Source: an uncultured Prevotella sp.
GTDB lineage: Bacteria; Bacteroidota; Bacteroidia; Bacteroidales; Bacteroidaceae
NCBI GenBank assembly: GCA_900556795.1
Contig: USQD01000135.1
Coordinates: 1-5,716, forward strand
Direction of reading: 5' to 3'
Length of the DNA: 5,716 nt
Within the stretch, counting starts at the first letter, position 1. Every line of letters starts with the position of its first letter. Positions 1 through 5,716 of this stretch are shown here, in pieces. The notes below the pieces were generated by a model, which ran no database searches, was not told where the DNA came from, and saw only the letters and a list, made by a program, of their open reading frames with translations. The position numbers and the translations under genes are program-made.

Positions 1-33
1 TTGCAGATTTACAGAATATCTTTTAATACGATA

Positions 34-1383
34 ATGGAAATAGTAATTGGAATCATCATAGGGCTTGCCATCGGATTCTTCGTGGGCAAGCTGATGGAAG
101 GAAAAAAGGCGGGAGAAGAGAAAACGCAGCTTATAGCGAAGGCTCAGGTGTTGCAGGCTAACATCGAACAGAGTAATCTGCATCATGCTTCTGAGGTTCA
201 ATCCTTGAAACAATCTCATGCTTCTGAGGTTCAATCCTTGAAAGCTCAAATGGAGAACGAGCGACAGTATGCTGCGAAACTTCGGGCAGAGAGCGACCAG
301 CAGTGGGCGCAGAAACTCGAAAACCTCAAGCAGGAGATGCAGCGGATGAATATCGAGCAGCAGCGGGTGGCAGCGGAACAATTGGCTGCCAAGCAATCGG
401 CTTTGCAGGAAAACAACCGATTGCAGATGGATGAACTCCTGAAACCTATCAAGGAACAGTTTGCTGATTTCAAGAAATCGGTAGAGGAGAGCAAGACCCA
501 GAACGAAGTAAACAAGAAGGAACTGCAGAACACCTTCGAGGCAACGATGAAACTCTTCCAGCAGGAACAGCAGCAGGCTGTACTGAACCTGAAGGAGCAG
601 ACCGAGAAGATTGGCTCCGATGCTGCCAACCTGACCAAGGCATTGAAGGGCGACAGCAAGATGCAGGGCGACTGGGGTGAGATGGTGCTGGAAACCATCC
701 TGGAGAACAGCGGACTTCGTAAAGATGAGGAATTCTTCATTCAGGAGAATACGAAAGATGAAGAGGGAAAGAACTATCGTCCGGATGTCATCGTCAGATT
801 CCCAGAAGGCAGAAGTGTGGTCATCGACTCCAAGGTTTCGCTCACCGCCTATACCGATGCTCTGGCTGCCGGAAATGATGAGGAACGCGAGCGGCTGATG
901 AAGGCGCATGCCCTGAGCGTGCGCAAGCATATTGACGAACTTGCCGAGAAGGATTATTCCAAGCTGGTAGATGATGCCATCGGTTTTGTCCTGATGTTCA
1001 TCCCGAATGAAACCAGCTATATCGCTGCGATGAAGCAGCAGCCCGATCTAAGCCGATATGCTTATCAGAAGAAGATTATCATCATTTCGCCAAGCAATCT
1101 CCTCATGGCGCTCCAGCTAGCCTATAACCTCTGGCAGTACGACCGCCAGAACAAGAATGTGGAGAAAATCGTGAAGACGGCAGCCGACCTGTATGACAAG
1201 GTGGCAGGTTTCGAGGATACCTTTACCGGAATCGGCGATTTGATTACCCGTCTTTCCGGAACCTTTGACAAGGCAAGGAAACAGCTCTATGAAGGTTCGG
1301 GCAATGTGATGAGAAGGGTAGAAAGCCTGAAAGGTCTCGGGGTCACTCCGAAGAAGCAGATCAAGGCTTTGGAAGAAGAGTAG
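34..1383 (+). CDS. rmuC: RmuC family DNA recombination protein, membrane-anchored
   Basis: 449-residue protein. Residues 1-20 form one hydrophobic N-terminal segment (MEIVIGIIIGLAIGFFVGKL), followed by a long Gln/Glu/Lys-rich coiled coil to about residue 190 and then the conserved RmuC domain. That domain shows GDWGE at 212-216, RPDVIV with D251, and IDSK with D265 and K267, which together look like a PD-(D/E)XK nuclease core. The later motifs FIPNETSY and SPSNLLMALQLAYNLWQYDRQN are also typical of the family. In E. coli, RmuC limits rearrangements between short inverted repeats; a nuclease role is predicted from the fold and not shown here. The frame stays open to the window edge, with a TTG at position 1, but the ATG at 34 puts the membrane segment at the N-terminus as expected. 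No Shine-Dalgarno is visible. The flanking uxu genes are functionally unrelated. Confidence 0.93.
   Translation: MEIVIGIIIGLAIGFFVGKLMEGKKAGEEKTQLIAKAQVLQANIEQSNLHHASEVQSLKQSHASEVQSLKAQMENERQYAAKLRAESDQQWAQKLENLKQEMQRMNIEQQRVAAEQLAAKQSALQENNRLQMDELLKPIKEQFADFKKSVEESKTQNEVNKKELQNTFEATMKLFQQEQQQAVLNLKEQTEKIGSDAANLTKALKGDSKMQGDWGEMVLETILENSGLRKDEEFFIQENTKDEEGKNYRPDVIVRFPEGRSVVIDSKVSLTAYTDALAAGNDEERERLMKAHALSVRKHIDELAEKDYSKLVDDAIGFVLMFIPNETSYIAAMKQQPDLSRYAYQKKIIIISPSNLLMALQLAYNLWQYDRQNKNVEKIVKTAADLYDKVAGFEDTFTGIGDLITRLSGTFDKARKQLYEGSGNVMRRVESLKGLGVTPKKQIKALEEE
184..243 (+). repeat. In-frame tandem duplication, 33-bp period, inside rmuC
   Basis: Two copies of a 27-bp sequence lie at 184-210 and 217-243, identical at every base and separated by 6 bp (caatct), giving a 33-bp period. 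The protein reads HASEVQSLK twice with an 11-residue period (residues 51-59 and 62-70 of the 449-residue protein). Identity at synonymous positions suggests a recent duplication. Eleven residues equal one hendecad, three helical turns, so a coiled coil could absorb the insertion with little loss of register. Confidence 0.9.
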
Positions 1384-1462
1384 AAATCTTGCGAAAGTCT
1401 TTTCTTTGAAAGCTGGGAAAGAAAATGCAATTTGTAAACAGGATAATAAAGTGTAGACATAT

Positions 1463-1511
1463 AGTTTTTACTTACTGGCGGAAAATATTCTGCCAGTAAG
1501 TGATGAAAACT
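1463..1511 (+). terminator. Strong hairpin after rmuC, possible terminator
   Basis: CTTACTGGC (1471-1479) pairs perfectly with GCCAGTAAG (1492-1500). The stem continues inward through G-U, G-C, A-T and A-T pairs to an AATA loop, about 13 bp in all. An outer AGTTTT (1463-1468) can pair with AAAACT (1506-1511) across a small internal loop. It lies about 80 bp past the rmuC stop, the right place for an rmuC terminator. However, no T-tract follows on either strand, so it is not a textbook intrinsic terminator. It could instead be a 3'-end stabiliser or a protein-binding palindrome. Confidence 0.4.
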
Positions 1512-1519
1512 CAAAAAAC

Positions 1520-1629
1520 AGGGATTATTATTTGTTATAAAGCACCGTTGTTATTTTACGTTTGTAACAGAAACATTTCTATTTGTTCAAAATGTAGGAT
1601 AAATTGTGCAAAGTTTTAAAATAATCCCT
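1520..1629. repeat. 10-bp inverted repeat bounding a 110-bp segment upstream of uxuB
   Basis: AGGGATTATT at 1520-1529 is matched perfectly in inverted orientation by AATAATCCCT at 1620-1629, with 90 bp between the arms. The best promoter candidate (1531-1564) starts one base inside the left arm. The arms could be paired operator half-sites for uxu control, or the base of a long RNA stem if transcription starts upstream. Chance is possible in DNA this AT-rich. A transposon remnant is less likely: no clear target-site duplication flanks the arms. Confidence 0.5.
1531..1564 (+). promoter_or_regulatory. Candidate Bacteroidota-type promoter for uxuB-uxuA
   Basis: TTTG at 1531-1534 is followed after 22 bp by TACGTTTG at 1557-1564, an exact fit to the -7 consensus TAnnTTTG, with a -33 TTTG at nearly the usual distance. 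Transcription would start near 1570 and leave a leader of about 180 nt before uxuB. Consensus matching alone supports it. Confidence 0.5.
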
Positions 1630-1658
1630 AAAAAGAAGGCGTTTTTCAGATTTAATTT

Positions 1659-1727
1659 GTAATTTTGCCCCCGACTAATCAAAACAATGGAAATAAATAA
1701 AATTGCTTATTCGTAGGCAAAATTTAC
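1659..1727 (+). promoter_or_regulatory. Second -7-like element and imperfect inverted repeat near uxuB
   Basis: TAATTTTG at 1660-1667 fits TAnnTTTG, but no TTTG lies at the right distance upstream, so this is a weaker promoter candidate than 1531-1564. The element is part of an inverted repeat: GTAATTTTGCC (1659-1669) against GGCAAAATTTAC (1716-1727), matching except for one extra A. If real, this could be an operator overlapping the -7 box, or a leader stem that forms in transcripts from the upstream promoter. Confidence 0.3.
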
Positions 1728-1754
1728 ATAAAACAACATCAATAATAATTAGTT

Positions 1755-3344
1755 ATGAAACTGAACAACATTCTTTCTAACAACTTCAATGCATCAGAAT
1801 GGGAAGCCAAGGGTTATGAGCTTCCTAAGTATGACATTTCTGCAGTTGCCAAGAAGACTCATGAGGAGCCTACTTGGGTTCACTTTGGCGCAGGCAACAT
1901 CTTCCGTGCCTTCCCTGCAGCTATTCTCAACGACGCACTCAATACGGGCAAGTACGACCGTGGTGTCATCGTGGTCGAAAGCTTCGACTACGAGATCATC
2001 GACAAGGCTTATCGCCCTTACAATAACCTCTCGCTTCTCGTCAGCCTCCAGAGCAACGGCACCATCGAAAAGAAGGTCATCGCTTCTATCACAGAAAGCC
2101 TCAAGGCTGATAAGCAGTTTGGGGAGGATTGGGCTCGCTTGGTTCAGATCTTCCAGGCTCCGAGTCTGCAGATGGTAACTTTCACCATCACCGAAAAAGG
2201 ATATTCTTTCAATGATGCCGATTTGGCTCGTGGCCTCGATGCAGTCTTCGCCATGGGTAAGCTCACGGCTCTTCTCTACGAGCGTTATAAGGTTGGCAAG
2301 TTGCCTGTAACCCTTCAGTCAACAGACAACTGTTCTCACAATGGCGACCATGTAAAGGCTGGCGTCAAGGCTTACGCCGAGCGCTGGGTAAAGGATGGCA
2401 TTGTTGAGGCTGGATTCCTGGATTACATCAACGACAGCAGCAAGGTAACCTATCCTTGGTCTATGATTGATAAGATTACCCCTCGTCCTCACGAGAAGGT
2501 ACAGGCGATGCTTGCCGAGGATGGTTTCGAGGACAATGATACCATTATCACCGAAAAGCATACCTTCACCGCTCCTTTCGTGAATGCAGAGGAAGTACAG
2601 TATCTCGTTTGCGAGGATACCTATACTAATGGTCGCCCACCATTGGAGTTGGGCGGTGCGCTCTATACCACCCGCAAGACTGTGGACGAGGTGGAGACCA
2701 TGAAGGTAACCACCTGTCTGAACCCATTGCATACAGCGATGTCTATCTATGGCTGCATGCTCGACTATACTCTGATTTCTGCCGAGATGGCCGATGCCGA
2801 TCTGCGTTCATTCATCCAGAAGATTGGTTACATCGAGGCAATGCCGGTAGTAACAGACCCAGGCGTATTGAACCCATACGAGTTTATCGGCACCGTTATC
2901 AACAAGCGTCTGCCTAACCCATTCATGCCAGATGCTCCTCAGCGCATCGCTACCGATACCAGTCAGAAACTCTCTATTCGCTTCGGTGAGACCATCAAGA
3001 AGTATATCGCTCGCGGTCTCGACAAGAGCAATCTCGTGTTGATTCCATTGGTATTGGCAGGTTACGCCCGTTATCTCAAGGCATTGGATGATAATCTGAA
3101 GCCATTTGAGCCATCTTCCGACCCATTGTTGGCAGAACTCCAGGCCATCGTGGCTCCTCTTGAGGTAGGCAAGGCAGAACAGGACTATTCCTGCCTGAAG
3201 AATCTCTATACCCGCAAGGACGTATTCGGACTCGATCTCTACGAGGCAGGCTTCGGCGAACAGATAGAAGGCATGGTGAAGGAACTCTTTGCTGGCGAGG
3301 GTGCAGTAAGAAAGACATTGCATAAGTACGTCTCTGCACGATAA
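1755..3344 (+). CDS. uxuB: Fructuronate reductase (D-mannonate oxidoreductase), mannitol dehydrogenase family
   Basis: 529 residues, polyol-specific long-chain dehydrogenase/reductase family. Its likely cytoplasmic reaction is NADH-dependent reduction of D-fructuronate to D-mannonate. The N-terminal Rossmann part shows the dinucleotide loop HFGAGNIFR (G45, G47, R51) and an acidic E75 after the second strand (VIVVESFD), which suggests NAD(H) over NADP(H). Family motifs follow: STDNCSHNGD (189-198), YPWSMIDKITPRP (233-245) and MKVTTCLNPLH, with K317, N323 and H326 as probable catalytic residues. It is longer than E. coli UxuB (about 486 residues). An in-frame TAA at 1746-1748 excludes an upstream start, and there is no Shine-Dalgarno. 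uxuA follows after 40 bp on the same strand, which makes mannonate oxidoreductase much likelier than mannitol or altronate specificity. Family membership is sure; substrate is inferred from context. Confidence 0.87.
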   Translation: MKLNNILSNNFNASEWEAKGYELPKYDISAVAKKTHEEPTWVHFGAGNIFRAFPAAILNDALNTGKYDRGVIVVESFDYEIIDKAYRPYNNLSLLVSLQSNGTIEKKVIASITESLKADKQFGEDWARLVQIFQAPSLQMVTFTITEKGYSFNDADLARGLDAVFAMGKLTALLYERYKVGKLPVTLQSTDNCSHNGDHVKAGVKAYAERWVKDGIVEAGFLDYINDSSKVTYPWSMIDKITPRPHEKVQAMLAEDGFEDNDTIITEKHTFTAPFVNAEEVQYLVCEDTYTNGRPPLELGGALYTTRKTVDEVETMKVTTCLNPLHTAMSIYGCMLDYTLISAEMADADLRSFIQKIGYIEAMPVVTDPGVLNPYEFIGTVINKRLPNPFMPDAPQRIATDTSQKLSIRFGETIKKYIARGLDKSNLVLIPLVLAGYARYLKALDDNLKPFEPSSDPLLAELQAIVAPLEVGKAEQDYSCLKNLYTRKDVFGLDLYEAGFGEQIEGMVKELFAGEGAVRKTLHKYVSAR

Positions 3345-3384
3345 TCACTTTTTTTTATTTAACCAATACATCATCATTATATAT

Positions 3385-4656
3385 ATGGAAAGAACATGGC
3401 GCTGGTTTGGCAAGAAGGACAAGATCACTCTTGCACAGTTGAAACAGATAGGAGTTGAGGGCATCGTTACGGCATTGCACGATGTGCCTCTGGGCGAGGT
3501 TTGGACACGCGAGAAGATTCATGAGCTCAAGGAATACATCGAGTCATACGGCATGAAATGGAGCGTGGTCGAGTCCTTGCCTGTGGTTGAAACCTTGAAA
3601 TACGGCGGTCCGGACCGTGATCAACAGATTGAGGTTTACAAGGAGAGTCTCCGCAACCTGGGTGAGGAAGGCATCAAGTGCATCTGCTACAACTTCATGC
3701 CAGTCTTGGACTGGGCACGTACCGATTTGTCTCACGAGAATCCTAACGGAGCCAACAACCTCTATATGAACTGGGGCGAGTTTGCCTACTTCGATATCTA
3801 CATTCTCCAGCGTGAAGGTGCCCGTGAGGATTGGGCTGAGTTCTCCAAGGAGCACAAGTGGGGCAGAGACCTGGTGGCTGAGGCTGATGAAATCAAGAAG
3901 ACTTCAACACCAGAGCAGGATCATGCCTTGGTAGAGAACATCATCATCAAGACCCAGGGGTTTGTTTCCGGTAACTTCAGCGAGGGTGACTCGGCTCCTG
4001 TACAGAAGTTCCGCGACCTCTTGAAGCTCTATGATGGCATCGACAAGAAGAAGTTGCAGGAGAACATGAAGTACTGGCTGGAGGCCATCATGCCAATCTG
4101 TGATGAGTACGATATCAACATGTGTGTTCACCCAGACGATCCTCCTTATCCGGTATTCGGATTGCCAAGAATTATCGGTCGTGCCGAGGATATCCAGTGG
4201 ATGCTCGATGCTGTGCCAAACAAGCATAACGGTTTGACTTTCTGTGCAGGTTCATTCTCTGCCGGTGAGCACAACGACTGTGTGGCAATGGCTAAGCAGT
4301 TTGCTGACCGCACTCACTTCGTTCATCTGCGTTCTTGCTACATCTTCCCTAACGGCAACTTCACAGAGGCTTCCCACCTGGGTGGTCGCGGCCATCTCAT
4401 TGAACTTTGCCGTATTTTCGAGAAGGCAGAGCAGGAAGGCAAGTGCAATTCCGGTCGTCGTCTGCCAATGCGTGTAGACCACGGTATGACCTTCACAGAT
4501 GAGCCAGGTGGTGTATTTGATGAGAGCAATCACGGTCACAATGCCGGTTACACCCTCCTGGGCCGCATGTTTGCCATGGGTCAGATTCAGGGTGTCATCG
4601 CAACAGTAGATGATGAACTCGGCATCGATTATAAGCAGCCGGGATTCTATGATTAG
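3385..4656 (+). CDS. uxuA: Mannonate dehydratase
   Basis: 423 residues. Dehydrates D-mannonate to 2-keto-3-deoxy-D-gluconate in the cytoplasm (EC 4.2.1.8), an Mn2+/Fe2+-dependent TIM-barrel enzyme. The N-terminus (RTWRWFGKKD, then GIVTALHDVPLGEVW), WSVVESLPV and CYNFMPVLDWARTDL are close to the E. coli-type enzyme. Probable metal ligands are H249 in MCVHPDDPP, C287 in FCAGS, H314 in HFVHLRS and D365 in MRVDHG. It is somewhat longer than E. coli UxuA (about 394), partly from extra residues near the C-terminus (GGVFDESNHGHNAGY). It starts at the ATG 40 bp after uxuB. The gap contains a T8 run without a preceding stem, so co-transcription is likely. No Shine-Dalgarno is present. The stop codon lies inside a 7-bp tandem repeat, and a strong terminator follows. 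Confidence 0.95.
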   Translation: MERTWRWFGKKDKITLAQLKQIGVEGIVTALHDVPLGEVWTREKIHELKEYIESYGMKWSVVESLPVVETLKYGGPDRDQQIEVYKESLRNLGEEGIKCICYNFMPVLDWARTDLSHENPNGANNLYMNWGEFAYFDIYILQREGAREDWAEFSKEHKWGRDLVAEADEIKKTSTPEQDHALVENIIIKTQGFVSGNFSEGDSAPVQKFRDLLKLYDGIDKKKLQENMKYWLEAIMPICDEYDINMCVHPDDPPYPVFGLPRIIGRAEDIQWMLDAVPNKHNGLTFCAGSFSAGEHNDCVAMAKQFADRTHFVHLRSCYIFPNGNFTEASHLGGRGHLIELCRIFEKAEQEGKCNSGRRLPMRVDHGMTFTDEPGGVFDESNHGHNAGYTLLGRMFAMGQIQGVIATVDDELGIDYKQPGFYD

Positions 4657-4685
4657 TTATTAGTGATTAGTTATTAGTGATTAAT
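4651..4685 (+). repeat. Heptamer tandem repeat array at the uxuA stop codon
   Basis: Five consecutive 7-bp units: GATTAGT, TATTAGT, GATTAGT, TATTAGT, GATTAAT. The first four form a perfect 14-bp unit repeated twice (4651-4664 and 4665-4678), and the fifth carries one change. The array begins at the last sense codon (GAT, 4651-4653), so the TAG stop (4654-4656) belongs to the first unit. Copy-number change downstream would not alter the protein. This resembles the short heptamer repeats scattered in some bacterial genomes, but I cannot place it in a named family. Confidence 0.85.
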
Positions 4686-4698
4686 TCTGATGAAATAT

Positions 4699-4740
4699 AA
4701 AAAGGGCTAGCATGCACAAGCGCACGCTAGCCTTTTTGTT
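4699..4740. terminator. Bidirectional intrinsic terminator between uxuA and the hydrolase gene
   Basis: GGCTAGC (4705-4711) pairs with GCTAGCC (4726-4732). The stem continues after one A-C mismatch through TGC/GCA to a 6-nt loop (4716-4721). It is flanked by A5 on the left (4699-4703) and T5, G, T4 on the right (4733-4742), so a U-tract follows the stem when read in either direction. It sits about 40 bp after uxuA and 17 bp after the convergent hydrolase gene, the ideal place to end both transcripts. Confidence 0.92.
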
Positions 4741-4756
4741 TTAGAAATGCTTATTT

Positions 4757-5593
4757 TTACTTAAATGTTTTAACAAGAAAGTCGCTGACAAGATGCGCCA
4801 CTTGTTCTTCCTGACTGCCGAAACCATGATCGGCATCCTTCATCATGTGCCATTCACTTTGTTTGTTGAGATAATGGAAACGTTGGCCATAAGTGTATGG
4901 GACAATTCGGTCAGCATCACCATGTAGTATACATTCTGGACCTTGATAGTTCTTGGCTGTTTCGTATATTGGCAAGTTTACGGCTGTTCGGATGAAGTTG
5001 CATCCTAAAGCCTTGCCATTTCCCATTTCTATCTTTGCCGGAGGATTCTTAGGGTCATATATTTTTCCAAAAGTGTTGCCTCTTAATGCATCGTCACGCA
5101 GAACGGCTGCAGGAGCGAGAAGAGCTACAGCAGAAATCGGCTTGATGTCAGGTTCCGGTTTTGCTGCAAGTTGTCCGCTGGTCATGGCCGTCACTACGCC
5201 TCCCTGCGAATGCCCGCCCATGGCTATTCTTGTCACCCAAGGCAGTGAGGACGCATAGCGCAAGATAGACTTGGCGTCCTCTATTTCGTTCGGTACCGTC
5301 ATGTCTTCAAATCTTCCTTCGCTCTTGCCGTGTCCGTTAAAGTCGAAACGGAGTACGGCAATGCCTTTTTTATTGACACTGTCCACGATACAGTCAAATA
5401 GTTTACCTTCCTTGTTACCGCCAAATCCATGACATAGAACGAGGAGTGGACATTTTGTGGAGGCATCTGGAGTCTGAATTTTTACGTCAAGCTTTCCGTG
5501 ATCGCCTTGTACGGTGATAAGTTCGGTTTTTGCATTTGCACTAAGAGCAAACATTGTGCTGATGGTGTAGATGGCAAGAATAATCTTTTTCAT
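4757..5593 (-). CDS. Exported alpha/beta hydrolase, feruloyl/cinnamoyl esterase-like
   Basis: 278 residues from the ATG at 5593. A longer frame begins with GTG at 5617, but the chosen start gives a clean signal peptide: MKK, a hydrophobic core to about residue 17, and ANA before K22. There is no lipobox cysteine, so a soluble periplasmic or secreted enzyme is expected. The mature part is an alpha/beta hydrolase: oxyanion motif HGFGG (55-59), RFDFNGHGKSEG (82-93), nucleophile S129 in GHSQGG, acid D228 in HGDADRIVP and H256 in ADHGFG. DFNGHG, GHSQGGVV and LLAPAA are typical of feruloyl/cinnamoyl esterases such as Est1E and LJ0536, which cut hydroxycinnamate esters from plant glycans. Acetyl-xylan or general carboxylesterase activity is also possible. 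The gene converges on uxuA across a shared terminator, so it is not in that operon. I find no clear TAnnTTTG box upstream of it. Confidence 0.85.
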   Translation of the reverse strand: MKKIILAIYTISTMFALSANAKTELITVQGDHGKLDVKIQTPDASTKCPLLVLCHGFGGNKEGKLFDCIVDSVNKKGIAVLRFDFNGHGKSEGRFEDMTVPNEIEDAKSILRYASSLPWVTRIAMGGHSQGGVVTAMTSGQLAAKPEPDIKPISAVALLAPAAVLRDDALRGNTFGKIYDPKNPPAKIEMGNGKALGCNFIRTAVNLPIYETAKNYQGPECILHGDADRIVPYTYGQRFHYLNKQSEWHMMKDADHGFGSQEEQVAHLVSDFLVKTFK

Positions 5594-5641
5594 TTCTATT
5601 TTTTTATTCCGCAACACTATAATTTAATGTTTTTATAAGCA

Positions 5642-5665
5642 CCAGGGCAACAAAAGTTGCTCAGG
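5642..5665. promoter_or_regulatory. Palindrome in the divergent intergenic region, possible operator
   Basis: GCAAC (5647-5651), an AAAA spacer and GTTGC (5656-5660) form a perfect inner palindrome. It extends through G-T and G-C to GGGCAAC/GTTGCTC, then past an A-A mismatch to CC/GG at 5642-5643 and 5664-5665. It lies about 50 bp upstream of the hydrolase start and just before the rightward -33 region, so a regulator bound here could affect both directions. No T-tract follows, so it is not a terminator. Confidence 0.4.
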
Positions 5666-5666
5666 A

Positions 5667-5698
5667 TTTAGCTATTTCAGAAATTTCACTTATCTTTG
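5667..5698 (+). promoter_or_regulatory. Rightward Bacteroidota-type promoter for a gene beyond the window
   Basis: TATCTTTG at 5691-5698 matches TAnnTTTG exactly. A -33-like TTTA (5667-5670, one base off TTTG) lies 20 bp upstream. Transcription would start near 5705 and run off the right edge, so a plus-strand gene probably begins beyond it, divergent from the hydrolase. Confidence 0.6.
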
Positions 5699-5716
5699 TG
5701 TTGCCTTTAAAAACAA

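Larger units (their letters stand above)
1384..1754. other. AT-rich intergenic region between rmuC and uxuB
   Basis: This 371-bp stretch has no convincing gene on either strand. It holds a weak AT-only hairpin just after rmuC (TTTTCTTT at 1400-1407 pairing with AAAGAAAA at 1418-1425), a strong hairpin at 1471-1500, a candidate promoter at 1531-1564, a 10-bp inverted repeat bounding 1520-1629, and a second promoter-like element at 1660-1667. If transcription starts from the first promoter, uxuB has a leader of roughly 180 nt, and from the second about 80 nt. Both are long enough for post-transcriptional control, but I recognise no known riboswitch in them. Confidence 0.7.

Noticed and set aside
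17..24. TATCTTTT as an rmuC promoter -7 box
   Set aside because: It misses the final G of TAnnTTTG, and only 16 bp lie upstream in the window, so the -33 region cannot be seen.
1287..1514. Minus-strand 75-codon frame overlapping the rmuC 3' end and spacer
   Set aside because: It overlaps the conserved rmuC coding sequence and the palindromic spacer, and its translation shows no recognisable domain.
2319..3323. Long minus-strand open frames inside uxuB (2319-2732 and 2808-3323)
   Set aside because: They lie wholly antisense to the well-conserved dehydrogenase and have no family motifs; they arise from codon bias of the real gene.
3345..3384. T8 run between uxuB and uxuA as a possible terminator
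   Set aside because: No GC-rich stem precedes it, and the two enzymes act in consecutive steps, so co-transcription is more likely.
5594..5617. GTG at 5617 as the hydrolase start
   Set aside because: It would add eight mostly polar or charged residues (MLRNKKIE) before an otherwise canonical MKK signal peptide that starts with ATG at 5593.
1..5716. CRISPR array, insertion sequence, tRNA or prophage content
   Set aside because: No regularly spaced repeats, transposase motifs, tRNA-like cloverleaf or phage genes were seen; the content is ordinary metabolic and housekeeping genes.

Overview
The window looks like chromosomal DNA from a Bacteroidota gut-type bacterium, most likely a Prevotella/Segatella relative. 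This is inferred from three things: TAnnTTTG-type promoter elements (clearest at 1557-1564 and 5691-5698), no Shine-Dalgarno sequence before any start codon, and protein forms that fit that phylum. Coding DNA is of balanced composition and the intergenic DNA is strongly AT-rich. No mobile element, CRISPR array, tRNA or rRNA is visible.

Layout, left to right. (1) rmuC (34-1383, +) encodes a membrane-anchored coiled-coil protein with a PD-(D/E)XK-like nuclease domain. Its coiled coil carries a perfect 27-bp repeat with a 33-bp period. (2) A 371-bp AT-rich spacer (1384-1754) holds a strong hairpin, a candidate promoter framed by a 10-bp inverted repeat, and a long presumptive leader. (3) A likely two-gene operon follows: a fructuronate reductase (uxuB, 1755-3344, +) and mannonate dehydratase (uxuA, 3385-4656, +). 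(4) Five 7-bp tandem units start on the last codon of uxuA and are followed by a bidirectional intrinsic terminator. (5) A convergent gene (4757-5593, -) encodes an exported alpha/beta hydrolase resembling feruloyl/cinnamoyl esterases. (6) A divergent intergenic region at the right edge has a compact palindrome and a rightward promoter for a gene outside the window.

UxuB reduces D-fructuronate to D-mannonate, and UxuA dehydrates that to 2-keto-3-deoxy-D-gluconate. Together they form the middle of the D-glucuronate branch of hexuronate catabolism. UxaC, KdgK and Eda, the other enzymes of the route, are not in this window. The exported hydrolase could release hydroxycinnamate esters from plant cell-wall glycans that also yield uronic acids, but it is a separate transcription unit and the link is inference. 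RmuC is an unrelated housekeeping gene.

I see no convincing new biological system. The points most worth a second look are the in-frame duplication in rmuC, the 7-bp repeat array at the uxuA stop, the inverted-repeat-bounded promoter region before uxuB, and the substrate of the exported hydrolase.
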